Assembly (NCBI GenBank): GCA_049322355.1
Contig: JBMORG010000028.1
Location: 88,212-152,211 of the forward strand
Source of the DNA: 0-14-0-80-60-11 sp049322355
GTDB lineage: Bacteria; Desulfobacterota; Desulfobaccia; Desulfobaccales; 0-14-0-80-60-11
Length of the DNA stretch: 64,000 bases
Reading direction: 5' to 3'
The notes under the pieces were generated by a model. That model had not been told where the DNA came from, made no database searches, and was given only the letters and a program-made list of their open reading frames with translations. The position numbers were made by a program, and so were the translations under genes. Below, in pieces: positions 7,605-15,935 of the stretch (its first letter is position 1; every line of letters begins with the position of its first letter).

Positions 7605-8570
7605 TTAAAAATGGTCAAGGGGGATGTCCAGGAGGAGCCTGATGTGGTCCTCCACGCACTCTGCCAGGACCTCCAGGTTATAGCCTCCTTCCAACACCGT
7701 GATGAGCCGGCCCCCGGCGGTATCCTGGGCCAGCTCAAGCACTATCTGGGTCATTTTCCGGTAGCCTTCCCGGGTGAGGTTCATATGGGCCAGGGGATCA
7801 TCGCTGTGGGCGTCAAAGCCTGCAGAAATGAAGACCATTTGCGGGGAAAATTCCCTTAAACAGGGCAGTGCAGTCTTATTAAAGGCCTCCAGATAGTCCT
7901 CGTCGCCGCTCCGGGGTGGAAAGGGCAGATTAAGGGTAAAACCCTGGCCCGCCCCCTTACCCCGTTCCCGGTGATAACCGGTGCCGGGATAGCAGTATTG
8001 CGGGTCCTCATGGAGCGACACGTAAAACACCCGGGGATCTGCCTCAAACAGGTGTTGGGTACCGTTGCCGTGATGCACGTCCCAATCGATGACGGCCACC
8101 CGCTCCAGCCCATAATTCTCCAGGGCGTACACTGCGCCGATGGCGACGTTATTGAAAAAACAGAACCCCATGGCCCGGTTGCGCTCGGCATGATGACCCG
8201 GCGGCCGCACCGCGCAGAAGGCGTTGTCCACCTGGCCGGCCATCACCGCGTCCACCGCCGCCATAACCCCGCCCACGGCCAACAGGGCAATCTGGTATGA
8301 TTCCTTGTTGATGCCGCAGTCCGGAACCCCAAAGATACGCTGGCCTTTTTCACAGGCCTGCTTGAAGCGGCGGATATAATCGGGATCATGGAGCCGCTCC
8401 ACCCACTTGAGGGGCGCATAGTCGGGTGTGAGGCGGACCACCAGGTCTAGAATGTTGTCTTCCTCAAGGCAGGTATGAATGGCTTTCAGCCGGTCTGGGC
8501 GTTCCGGGTGCCATGTGCCCGGATCGTGCAGCAGATAGCGTTGGGAAAAAACATAGCCGGTACGACGCAA
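7605..8570 (-). CDS. Histone deacetylase-family protein (AcuC/acetylpolyamine amidohydrolase type)
   Basis: This 321-residue zinc-dependent deacetylase has the full family signature: HPERPDR near the N-terminus, RPPGHHAE with the catalytic histidine pair, VIDWDVHHGNGTQ with zinc ligands Asp and His, SAGFDAHSDDP with the third zinc ligand, and LEGGYN with the catalytic tyrosine. Bacterial members deacetylate acetyl-lysine on enzymes such as acetyl-CoA synthetase, or acetylpolyamines; the substrate here is not evident. No in-frame ATG fits. The TTG at 8570 is preceded by AGGAGGGG and was taken as the start. The superoxide dismutase gene lies upstream on the same strand about 130 bases away, so co-transcription is possible but unproven. 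Confidence 0.9.
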   Translation of the reverse strand: MRRTGYVFSQRYLLHDPGTWHPERPDRLKAIHTCLEEDNILDLVVRLTPDYAPLKWVERLHDPDYIRRFKQACEKGQRIFGVPDCGINKESYQIALLAVGGVMAAVDAVMAGQVDNAFCAVRPPGHHAERNRAMGFCFFNNVAIGAVYALENYGLERVAVIDWDVHHGNGTQHLFEADPRVFYVSLHEDPQYCYPGTGYHRERGKGAGQGFTLNLPFPPRSGDEDYLEAFNKTALPCLREFSPQMVFISAGFDAHSDDPLAHMNLTREGYRKMTQIVLELAQDTAGGRLITVLEGGYNLEVLAECVEDHIRLLLDIPLDHF

Positions 8571-8703
8571 AGTCCCCTCCTGGTTTTCTGGAATACCTTT
8601 AGCTATGAGCTATCCCAGCGTAACCCGAAGGGACCGGCATTGCAAAGATATTTTGCGGGGAGACTACCGCCGTGAGCCTCCTTCTCTCTTGGCAAACCCT
8701 CCT

Positions 8704-9288
8704 CTAAGCGGTCTCCAAGCGCTGTTCCACTACTTCCCATTTGACGTTTTTAAAGAAGTTGTTGATATATTCCACCCGTTTCAACCCGTAGTCGGTCATG
8801 AAGGCGTGCTCAAACACGTCCAGGACCAGAATGGGGTTGCAGCCCGCCAGGTGGCCCACATCGTGCTCATTAATCCATTGGTTGACGAGCAGCCCGGTTT
8901 CCACCTCCTCGTAGCAAATGACCCAACCGATACCCCGCATCGCCGCGGTAGCCTCGAAATCTTTTGCACACATCTCCACCGAGCCGAACTGGGCCTCCAC
9001 CCTTTTGGTCAGGTTCGGGGCTTTGGCCGGGTCCCCGTCGCCGCCCAAGTTGGCAAAATAAAGTTCATGCAGCCGCATGCCGTTGAATTCCCATCCCAGA
9101 CGCCGTTTCAATTCCGCAAACTCGGGGGTCGCCCCTTTGCCCTCTTTCACCATGGCCGCCAGTAGTTCCATGACTTTATTCGTGTTATTAACGTAGCCCT
9201 GGTATAGGGTGAAATGGTTCTTGAGGAGGGTGTCGCTGAATCCCGGCATCCCCAATAAAAAGGAAAAATCTTTAGCTGCGTAAGCCAT
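8704..9288 (-). CDS. Fe/Mn-type superoxide dismutase
   Basis: This 194-residue protein converts superoxide to oxygen and hydrogen peroxide. The metal ligands fall at the expected places: H25 in NHFTLYQGYV, H74 in RLHELYF, and D157 and H161 in LDVFEHAF. It diverges from textbook sequences: the usual HHxxY is NHFTLY and DVWEHAY is DVFEHAF. It resembles the divergent SODs found in anaerobes, and metal preference cannot be read safely. The frame opens at 9375, but the ATG at 9288 has AAGGAG seven bases upstream and starts the domain. No signal peptide is seen, so it is cytoplasmic. Its presence fits oxygen-defence needs of an otherwise anaerobic cell. Confidence 0.9.
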   Translation of the reverse strand: MAYAAKDFSFLLGMPGFSDTLLKNHFTLYQGYVNNTNKVMELLAAMVKEGKGATPEFAELKRRLGWEFNGMRLHELYFANLGGDGDPAKAPNLTKRVEAQFGSVEMCAKDFEATAAMRGIGWVICYEEVETGLLVNQWINEHDVGHLAGCNPILVLDVFEHAFMTDYGLKRVEYINNFFKNVKWEVVEQRLETA

Positions 9289-9427
9289 ATGGTCTCCTTT
9301 CCGATCCCTGGGCCAGGATCGTGTTTTCTTTAAAAGATAGTGCCGCGATACCCTGATGCAAGGGAATGGAACCAATTTTTCCTGGAGGCAGTTTTAAGTT
9401 TTTCCGCATAATGCCGACATTTAAATA

Positions 9428-10792
9428 ATGGAAAAAAAAGGTAAGAGTCCCCCGCCGGGGTTGGGGCAGGAATCACAACAATGGGGTCCGGACATTTCTT
9501 TTAGGCCTTTGCAGGGTGTGGCTTTGCGGTCGAACAGCCAGCAATCCCAGGACCAGCTCAGCGGGTTCCGGGACCAGGAATTGGATTTAGAGTCAATTAC
9601 TCACAGTTTGGAACTGCATAACTCGGAGTTCGACCAGGGCCAGCGACGGCAAAGAGAATTTTTAGCTGAAGCCTCCCATGAATTGCGCATCCATCTCAAC
9701 GCCATACTGAGTTTTTTGCGCCTCGTGCTGGATGGCCTGTGTGACAGCCCTGAAGAATCGCGCCACTTCGTACAAAATGCTTATGACAGCGCCCGCAGCC
9801 TCCTCGATTTGATTAATGAACGTCTTATCAGGGCAGAGATCGAGGCGGGCAAGATGGATCTCCAATTGACCGAAGTCAACGTGGCCGCGATCTTCTCCCA
9901 AGTGGAGAAACTCACCACGCGTCAGGCGGACCAGAAAAAAGTCCGCCTGACGGTTCGGTTCCCTAAAACCAGGGTTCTGGTGCGGGCCGACCCGGTAAAA
10001 TTTTCCCAGGTGCTCCTGAACTTGGTGGCAAACGCCGTCCAAGCACTTGCCAAAGGCGAGGTGAGGGTTCAGGCCCGGTCCTGGCGCGACTACGGTCATG
10101 TTCAGTTCCAGGTTAAGAGGATAGCTGCGGCCAGATCCCAAAAGAATAAGGATAGCCCCAATCCGCAGCTTCACCAGGATAAAGGAGCGGTCGATCTGCA
10201 AGAAAACAGCAGCAGCATGGGAATAAGTGCCTGTAAAAACCTGGTGGAATGCATGGGAGGCCAAATTTGGCCGGGCAACCATGGTCCGGGGAAAGCGGCC
10301 TCGGTCTTCTTTACCCTTCCCCTGGTCACCCCCCAGCCTTTGTATTGGCGCCGCACCACCGATCGGGAACGAGGCTTAAAGGCTCAGGGGCCCTCCGGCT
10401 GCCCTTTAATCCTGATGGTGGAAGACGAACCCAAGGTCCTGAACCAGATGGCCCGCATCCTCCATAAACATGAATATCGGACGGCCTACGCCGTGACTGC
10501 CGATGACGGCCTGGAAGGGGCGAAAAGACTGCGGCCTGCCCTGATTACCATCGACCTGGGTTTACCGGTGCGGCCTTTGGGAGTGCTGCATAGTGGCATG
10601 GATCTTTATCGGGCTCTTAAAGAATATCCACAAGTATCAGATATACCAGTGATTTTTATCACCGGCCATGATCCGGCCCTGACCCAGCCCCCCCAGGAAC
10701 TGCCTCCCATCTTGAGCAAACCTCTTCGGGCCCAAGAACTCCTGGATCAGGTGGCTAAACAACTTACAAAGAAAAACCGGGTTGGAGCCTAA
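9428..10792 (+). CDS. Hybrid histidine kinase-like protein with degenerate ATPase and C-terminal receiver
   Basis: This 454-residue soluble protein has an N-terminal glutamine-rich, probably coiled segment, a HisKA domain with the H-box SHELRIHLNAIL near residue 83, an HATPase-like domain and a C-terminal receiver from about residue 325. The receiver has VEDEP at the acidic pocket, ITIDLGLP with the phosphoacceptor Asp and a conserved Lys in LSKPLR. The N-box NLVANAVQAL is present, but the expected DxGxG ATP-lid motif is replaced by a lysine/serine-rich stretch (KNKDSPNPQ). H-box residues normally TP are IH. It may therefore be a phosphotransfer or scaffold protein rather than an active kinase. 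No transmembrane segment or input domain is visible and no partner regulator is adjacent. Confidence 0.8.
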   Translation: MEKKGKSPPPGLGQESQQWGPDISFRPLQGVALRSNSQQSQDQLSGFRDQELDLESITHSLELHNSEFDQGQRRQREFLAEASHELRIHLNAILSFLRLVLDGLCDSPEESRHFVQNAYDSARSLLDLINERLIRAEIEAGKMDLQLTEVNVAAIFSQVEKLTTRQADQKKVRLTVRFPKTRVLVRADPVKFSQVLLNLVANAVQALAKGEVRVQARSWRDYGHVQFQVKRIAAARSQKNKDSPNPQLHQDKGAVDLQENSSSMGISACKNLVECMGGQIWPGNHGPGKAASVFFTLPLVTPQPLYWRRTTDRERGLKAQGPSGCPLILMVEDEPKVLNQMARILHKHEYRTAYAVTADDGLEGAKRLRPALITIDLGLPVRPLGVLHSGMDLYRALKEYPQVSDIPVIFITGHDPALTQPPQELPPILSKPLRAQELLDQVAKQLTKKNRVGA

Positions 10793-11152
10793 GGCTAGGG
10801 GCAGGAGCGCTTACCGCCATCTTTGGCGACTGCAGGCAACTGCTCTGCTTTCACCAAGGCACATGGAATGACACTTGTGCCATCATCATGACCGGTGAGC
10901 TTTCTAGTCCAGGTTTTTCATGCTTTTGGTGCAGCCAATTCGCGGAAAATCGCCTTCGGTTTCCAGAGCCCCCAAACTCCTTTTCATTGCATCGGCGGGC
11001 CAGATTCAGTATAGTGATACTGAGATCAGCTATCAGCCGAAAGCCAAATAGATAAAGCAGACGGTCCTTTATAGTTTTTAGCTATAAACTAATGTAGTTC
11101 ACCAATAAGGGGATTTTTTTCCTAATGAGCCGAAGGCTGACCGCTGGCTGTT
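10793..11152. other. Intergenic region without visible gene
   Basis: These 360 bases between two convergent genes hold no convincing frame. A short inverted repeat, TTTATAG at 11068-11074 with CTATAAA at 11082-11088, could be a weak hairpin. Confidence 0.45.
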
Positions 11153-11413
11153 TTAATCAGAAGTCTCCAGGTCTTCAGGGTCCAAGAGACTCTGTTTAAT
11201 AAGGGCTTCTTCCAATTGGGCCAAGGCTTTCTTGAAGGCGGGATAGAGTCCCACGGCCAGGGATACCCCTTTACGGGTGGGCACCCAGTCCCCTTCCTGG
11301 TCTCCCGGCACATGCACCCTGATATCGATGAGGCGATGACCCTTATACTCGGAAAGGGAAAGGAATACCGTTTCCCGGGCGTTTTTGGTGACTTGACTGA
11401 TGGCTTCGGACAT
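11153..11413 (-). CDS. PC4/p15-type transcriptional coactivator-like DNA-binding protein
   Basis: This 86-residue protein fits the PC4 (transcriptional coactivator p15) fold. It has a beta-rich first half with VFLSLSEYKGHRLIDIRVHV and the WVPTRKGVSLAVGLYPAFKKAL segment, which aligns with the PC4 strand-turn-helix. Bacterial members bind single-stranded DNA and are common in Desulfobacterota. A C-terminal acidic helix follows. The ATG at 11413 has a G-rich sequence (GGGGGG) a few bases upstream. It stands alone on the minus strand, divergent from cysS. DNA binding is family knowledge; any target is unknown. Confidence 0.8.
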   Translation of the reverse strand: MSEAISQVTKNARETVFLSLSEYKGHRLIDIRVHVPGDQEGDWVPTRKGVSLAVGLYPAFKKALAQLEEALIKQSLLDPEDLETSD

Positions 11414-11589
11414 CTTACCCCCCAGTGCTAAAATACCGTTTTTGGTTTTTGGTTAATAATAATAAATAGCCTTGAATAGCTATCCGTCAAACCGAATCTT
11501 GTCAAGCCTTTTTTCAGGTGTCAGGCGTCAGGAAAATATTGAACCTGATTTCCTAGACCCCAGAATCTGAAACCTGAAATCTCTTTCTT

Positions 11590-13062
11590 ATGCAGCTCTA
11601 TAATACTTTAAGCAGACGCAAAGAACCCTTCAAGCCCCTAGTCCCTGGAAAAGTGGGCCTCTATGCCTGTGGGGTGACGGTTTACGACGACTGCCACCTG
11701 GGGCATGCCCGCTCCTGCGTGGCCTTTGAGGTCCTGGTACGCTATTTGCGGCACCGGGGTTTCCAGGTCACCTGGGTGCGCAATTATACCGACATTGACG
11801 ACAAAATCCTGCGCCGGGCCCAGGAGCAGGGCCGGTCCTGGAAAGAGGTGGCGGAGCGCTACATTGCTTCCTTCCAGGAGGACATGGCCGCCCTGGGAGT
11901 GCCGCCGGCCCAGATTGAACCCAAGGCTACGGAGCATATTCCCCAAATCCTCGACCTCATTCAGCGCCTGGTGGATTTGGGTTTTGCTTATGCCGCCGGG
12001 GGCGACGTTTTTTTTCGGGTGCACCGCTTTCCGGGATATGGGAAGCTTTCCGGACAAAAACTGGAGGATATGGAGGCCGGGGCTCGCATCGAAGTGGACC
12101 CAAACAAGGAAGATCCCCTGGATTTCGTCTTATGGAAGGGCAGCAAGCCCGGCGAGCCTGCCTGGGACAGCCCCTGGGGACCCGGACGCCCGGGTTGGCA
12201 TATCGAATGTTCCGCCATGAGCATGCACTATCTGGGCGAGACCTTCGACCTCCACGGCGGTGGCCAGGATCTGGTCTTCCCCCACCACGAAAACGAATTG
12301 GCTCAATCGGAAGCAGCCACGGGCAAGCCCTTCGCCCGTTTCTGGCTGCACCACGGCCTCCTCACCATTGACCAGGAAAAAATGTCCAAATCCCTGGGGA
12401 ATTTCTTCACGGTAAAGGAAGTATTGGCCCGATTCCCTGCGGAGGTGGTGCGCTTTTTCCTCATCAACTGCCATTACCGCAGCCCCCTGGACTTCTCGGA
12501 CGCGGCCCTGGCCGAAGCTGAAACCGCCTTGCTGCGCCTCTATACTTCCCTGGCCCGAATCGAGGAGGTGCTGAAGCAACATCCCAACCTGAAACCCCAG
12601 CACCCCATGGATTACTATCCCACCTGCTTAACTCTGGAGGAATTCCATCGCTTCGGGTCCTTACGGGCCCGGTTCGATGCGGCCCTGGATGATGACCTAA
12701 ACACCGCTCAGGCCCTGGGATATATGTTCGAAACCGTGCGCCTGCTCAACCGCCTGCTGGAAGCCCCCTCCAACGATCCGGGTTACCTCACCATTCTCAA
12801 AGAGATGCACGATGAGCTGGTGGACCTGGGCCGGGTCTTGAACCTCCTACAGGCCGATCCTTACACCATGGTTGCCACCCTGCGGCAAAAGGCCGCGGAC
12901 CTGAAGATCAGCCCGGAGGAAATCCAACGGCTCATTGACGAACGCACCCAGGCCCGGAAAAATAAGGATTGGTCCCGGGCCGACGCTATCCGCAAGGAGC
13001 TTGCCGACCTTGAGATTCTACTGGAAGACACACCGCAAGGGACCATTTGGAAGAGAGGCTAA
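11590..13062 (+). CDS. cysS: Cysteine--tRNA ligase
   Basis: This 490-residue class I aminoacyl-tRNA synthetase charges tRNA-Cys. The HIGH-type signature is DCHLGHARS near residue 38, the zinc-site region includes YACGVTVYDDCH and WHIECSAMS, and the KMSKS loop is KMSKSLGN. FDLHGGGQDLVFPHHENE is the classic CysRS stretch between them. The C-terminal helical domain ends in the typical RADAIR and LEDTPQGTIW sequences. The length is normal for the family. The ATG at 11590 begins MQLYNTLSRRKEPF, as in other CysRS. Upstream is a low-complexity repeat (11517-11585), so promoter assignment is unclear. Confidence 0.98.
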   Translation: MQLYNTLSRRKEPFKPLVPGKVGLYACGVTVYDDCHLGHARSCVAFEVLVRYLRHRGFQVTWVRNYTDIDDKILRRAQEQGRSWKEVAERYIASFQEDMAALGVPPAQIEPKATEHIPQILDLIQRLVDLGFAYAAGGDVFFRVHRFPGYGKLSGQKLEDMEAGARIEVDPNKEDPLDFVLWKGSKPGEPAWDSPWGPGRPGWHIECSAMSMHYLGETFDLHGGGQDLVFPHHENELAQSEAATGKPFARFWLHHGLLTIDQEKMSKSLGNFFTVKEVLARFPAEVVRFFLINCHYRSPLDFSDAALAEAETALLRLYTSLARIEEVLKQHPNLKPQHPMDYYPTCLTLEEFHRFGSLRARFDAALDDDLNTAQALGYMFETVRLLNRLLEAPSNDPGYLTILKEMHDELVDLGRVLNLLQADPYTMVATLRQKAADLKISPEEIQRLIDERTQARKNKDWSRADAIRKELADLEILLEDTPQGTIWKRG

Positions 13063-13348
13063 TGGTATTTGTTAAAAAATTCTTGCTGAAATCAAAACAA
13101 ACTTAATTTTAAGTCGAAAACGCCACTGTCATATCTCTGCTTAACCATATAACCACAAAGAGATTGCCAAAGGTAAAATAAGACATATCTTAAAAGAGTC
13201 CAGCCTGCCCTGGATGAGCTCCGTGTTCATCTGTGTATAGCTTTCCTACCACCCCCCGAAGAGGGGCCGCGGAAGGCGGAATTCGCTTTCCTGGTCCTGA
13301 GAGGCCTTGGGCGAAACCGGAAAATCATCCCATTAAAAGGAGGTTAAA

Positions 13349-13627
13349 ATGGCCACTTTTCTGATGTTCGGCAAGTATTCAGCGGAAGGTGTTAAGGGGA
13401 TCAGCCCGCAGCGAACCCAAAATGCTACGGACCTGATCAAAAAGTATGGCGGGCAGGTCAAGGCCATGTATGCCATGCTGGGAATGGCTGACCTGCTCCT
13501 TATCGTGGACCTGCCGGGAGTAGAGGCAGCTATGCAGACCTCCGTGGCCCTGAGCAAACAGACCGGGATTTCTTTCTGTTCTTCACCTGCGATTACAGTC
13601 GAAGAATTTGATAAACTCAAGTTTTAA
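13349..13627 (+). CDS. GYD-domain small protein
   Basis: This 92-residue protein matches the GYD family of small ferredoxin-like alpha/beta proteins of unknown function. It has TFLMFGKYSAEGVKGISP at the start, IKKYGGQVKAMYAMLG in the middle and a strand with ADLLLIVDLPG. AAAAGGAGG precedes the ATG at ideal distance, suggesting good expression. It lies alone between cysS and uvrB, with a strong GC-rich hairpin just after its stop. No catalytic residues can be proposed; dimerisation or ligand sensing is only a guess from the fold. Confidence 0.8.
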   Translation: MATFLMFGKYSAEGVKGISPQRTQNATDLIKKYGGQVKAMYAMLGMADLLLIVDLPGVEAAMQTSVALSKQTGISFCSSPAITVEEFDKLKF

Positions 13628-13646
13628 GGGATTGGGGGTGGTGGGT

Positions 13647-13692
13647 CCGGGGCAGGGGGAAAGGGCACGCGCCCTTTGCCCCTTCCCCCCGG
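13647..13692. terminator. GC-rich hairpin after the GYD gene
   Basis: A long inverted repeat (CCGGGG... with AAAGGGC paired to GCCCTTT around an ACGC loop) lies 20 bases after the stop codon. No T-run follows, so it may be a pause or mRNA-stability hairpin rather than a true intrinsic terminator. Confidence 0.45.
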
Positions 13693-13795
13693 CATTGGAG
13701 GGAAAGATCTGAGGCCGCAGGACTTAGCTCTTCCCTGCAAAAAATGGTATCTTTTCCTATGCTCTTAATTGCAGAAAATCCCGATCTATTCATAC

Positions 13796-15790
13796 ATGCC
13801 TGACCAGTTCCAATTAGTAACCTCTTTTGTTCCCAAAGGCGACCAGCCCCAGGCCATCCGGAAGCTGGTCGCGGGGGTCAGGGCCGGGAATCCCCACCAG
13901 GTGTTGTTGGGGGTCACTGGGTCCGGCAAGACTTTTACCGTAGCCAATGTCATTGCGCAACTGAATCTTCCCACTCTGGTCCTGGCTCCCAATAAGACTC
14001 TGGCGGCCCAGCTCTACGGCGAGTTCCAGGAGTTTTTCCCGGACAACGCGGTGGAGTATTTTGTCAGCTATTACGATTACTATCAGCCCGAGGCCTACGT
14101 ACCCCAGGCCGATCTCTACATTGAAAAAGATTCTTCCATCAATGAAGCCATTGACCGGATGCGCCATTCCGCCACCCGCTCCCTCTTCGACCGCAACGAC
14201 GTAATCATCGTGGCCTCAGTGTCCTGCATTTACGGTTTGGGCTCCCCGGAGGCCTACCACGGCATGCTCCTTTACCTGGAGGAGGGCGTGGAAAAGGACC
14301 GCCGGGAGGTCCTGAGCAAGTTGGTGGAGATCCTCTACGAGCGCAACGACATCGACTTCCACCGGGGCACTTTCCGGGTGCGGGGCGACCGGGTGGAGAT
14401 CTTTCCCGCCTACGAAGAGGACCGGGCCATCCGGGTAGATTTTTGGGGCGACACGGTGGAAGCCATCCGGGAGATCGACCCCTTGCGGGGCCAGACCTTG
14501 CGGCAGCTTAAGAAAGTGACGATCTACCCTGCCTCCCACTACGTTACCCCGGACCTGGTCCGCCGCCAGGCCATGGCCGCCATCGAGGCGGAGCTGAAGG
14601 AACGGGTCAATTGGTTCCAGGACCAGGGTAAACTTCTGGAGGCCCAGCGCCTGGAGGAGCGCACCCGCTTCGACCTGGAAATGATGAAAGAGTTGGGCTT
14701 CTGCCACGGCATCGAGAACTATTCCCGGAACCTCACCGGACGGGCTGAAGGGGAGCCCCCCCCTACCCTTCTGGACTACCTGCCCCGGGAGTCCCTGGTG
14801 GTCATCGACGAGTCCCACATCACCATTCCCCAGCTTCAGGGCATGTTCCGGGGAGACCGCTCCCGGAAGCAAACCCTGGTGGATTACGGTTTCCGTCTGC
14901 CGTCGGCCCTGGACAACCGCCCCTTGAGTTTTGAAGAATTCGAAACCCGGGTGCGCCAGCTCATTTATGTCTCCGCCACCCCAGGCCCCTACGAGATGAA
15001 ACAGGCCGCCGGCCGCATCGTCGAGCAGATAGTGCGACCCACCGGTCTCATGGACCCCGAAATCGTGGTCAAGCCCGCCACCAACCAGGTGGACGACCTC
15101 CTGGGGGAGATCCGGGCGCGCCTGGCAAAGGGCGAGCGGGTGCTGGTCACTACCCTGACCAAGCGCATGGCCGAGGATCTCACTGAATACTATCAGGACC
15201 TGGGCCTCAAGGTGCGTTATCTCCATTCCGATATCACCACCCTGGAGCGCATGGAAATCATCCGGGATTTGCGCCTGGGGGTCTTCGACGTGCTAGTGGG
15301 CATCAACCTGCTCCGGGAAGGTCTGGATCTGCCCGAAGTCTCCCTGGTGGCTATCCTGGATTCGGACAAGGAAGGCTTCCTGCGCTCGGAGCGCTCCCTC
15401 ATCCAGACCTGCGGCCGGGCTGCCCGGAACATCCATGGACAGGTCCTGTTTTACGCCGACCACGTCACCCCGTCCATGACCGCAGCCATTGAAGAAACCA
15501 TTCGGCGGCGGCGCCTCCAGGAAACCTACAATCGAAAACACGGCATCACCCCGGAGACCATCCAAAGCAAGATCAAAGACGTTCTGGCCTCGGTGTACGA
15601 AGCCGATTACGTCACCGTGCCCATGGCCGCAGAGGAACAGGTGCCCTACCTGGTGGAAAGACCGGAAGCGCTGATTAAACGCCTGAAAAAAGAAATGCAG
15701 GCCGCAGCCAAGAAGCAGGAATTCGAACGGGCCGCCACCCTGCGGGACCGCATCCGGGCCCTGGAGGCGGAGAATCTGAAGTATGCTTGA
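13796..15790 (+). CDS. uvrB: UvrABC system protein B
   Basis: This 664-residue helicase-like protein verifies DNA damage and hands it from UvrA to UvrC in nucleotide excision repair. It shows Walker A GVTGSGKT, the beta-hairpin region YYDYYQPEAYVP, DESH in motif II, the C-terminal helicase motifs with TLTKRMAEDLTEY and QTCGRAARN, and a C-terminal UVR motif (LIKRLKKEMQAAAKKQEFE) that binds UvrC. The frame extends to a TTG at 13769, but the ATG at 13796 begins MPDQFQLVTSF, which aligns with other UvrB N-termini. uvrC is 16 kb away on the opposite strand, as is usual outside operons. Confidence 0.98.
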   Translation: MPDQFQLVTSFVPKGDQPQAIRKLVAGVRAGNPHQVLLGVTGSGKTFTVANVIAQLNLPTLVLAPNKTLAAQLYGEFQEFFPDNAVEYFVSYYDYYQPEAYVPQADLYIEKDSSINEAIDRMRHSATRSLFDRNDVIIVASVSCIYGLGSPEAYHGMLLYLEEGVEKDRREVLSKLVEILYERNDIDFHRGTFRVRGDRVEIFPAYEEDRAIRVDFWGDTVEAIREIDPLRGQTLRQLKKVTIYPASHYVTPDLVRRQAMAAIEAELKERVNWFQDQGKLLEAQRLEERTRFDLEMMKELGFCHGIENYSRNLTGRAEGEPPPTLLDYLPRESLVVIDESHITIPQLQGMFRGDRSRKQTLVDYGFRLPSALDNRPLSFEEFETRVRQLIYVSATPGPYEMKQAAGRIVEQIVRPTGLMDPEIVVKPATNQVDDLLGEIRARLAKGERVLVTTLTKRMAEDLTEYYQDLGLKVRYLHSDITTLERMEIIRDLRLGVFDVLVGINLLREGLDLPEVSLVAILDSDKEGFLRSERSLIQTCGRAARNIHGQVLFYADHVTPSMTAAIEETIRRRRLQETYNRKHGITPETIQSKIKDVLASVYEADYVTVPMAAEEQVPYLVERPEALIKRLKKEMQAAAKKQEFERAATLRDRIRALEAENLKYA

Positions 15791-15880
15791 TAGTTTTTTG
15801 GGGGAGGGGGCCAGGGACGAAAGCCCCTGCCCCCTCTTCCAAACCCTCTCCCGTAACCCTCTATAGGGGGTTGGGAAAGG

Positions 15881-15932
15881 AGTTTGCGGGGAGGGCGGGG
15901 GAATTGACTTCCCCCGGTCCTCCCCGCAAACT
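15881..15932. terminator. Long inverted repeat between convergent uvrB and radical SAM gene
   Basis: A nearly perfect inverted repeat of about 23 base pairs (AGTTTGCGGGGAGG... paired with its complement at 15909-15932) surrounds a short loop. It ends four bases before the stop codon of the minus-strand gene and can act as a terminator in both directions. Confidence 0.6.
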
Positions 15933-15935
15933 TTA

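Noticed and set aside
14216..15226. 336-residue minus-strand frame opposite uvrB
   Set aside because: It is an antisense shadow within a conserved helicase gene.
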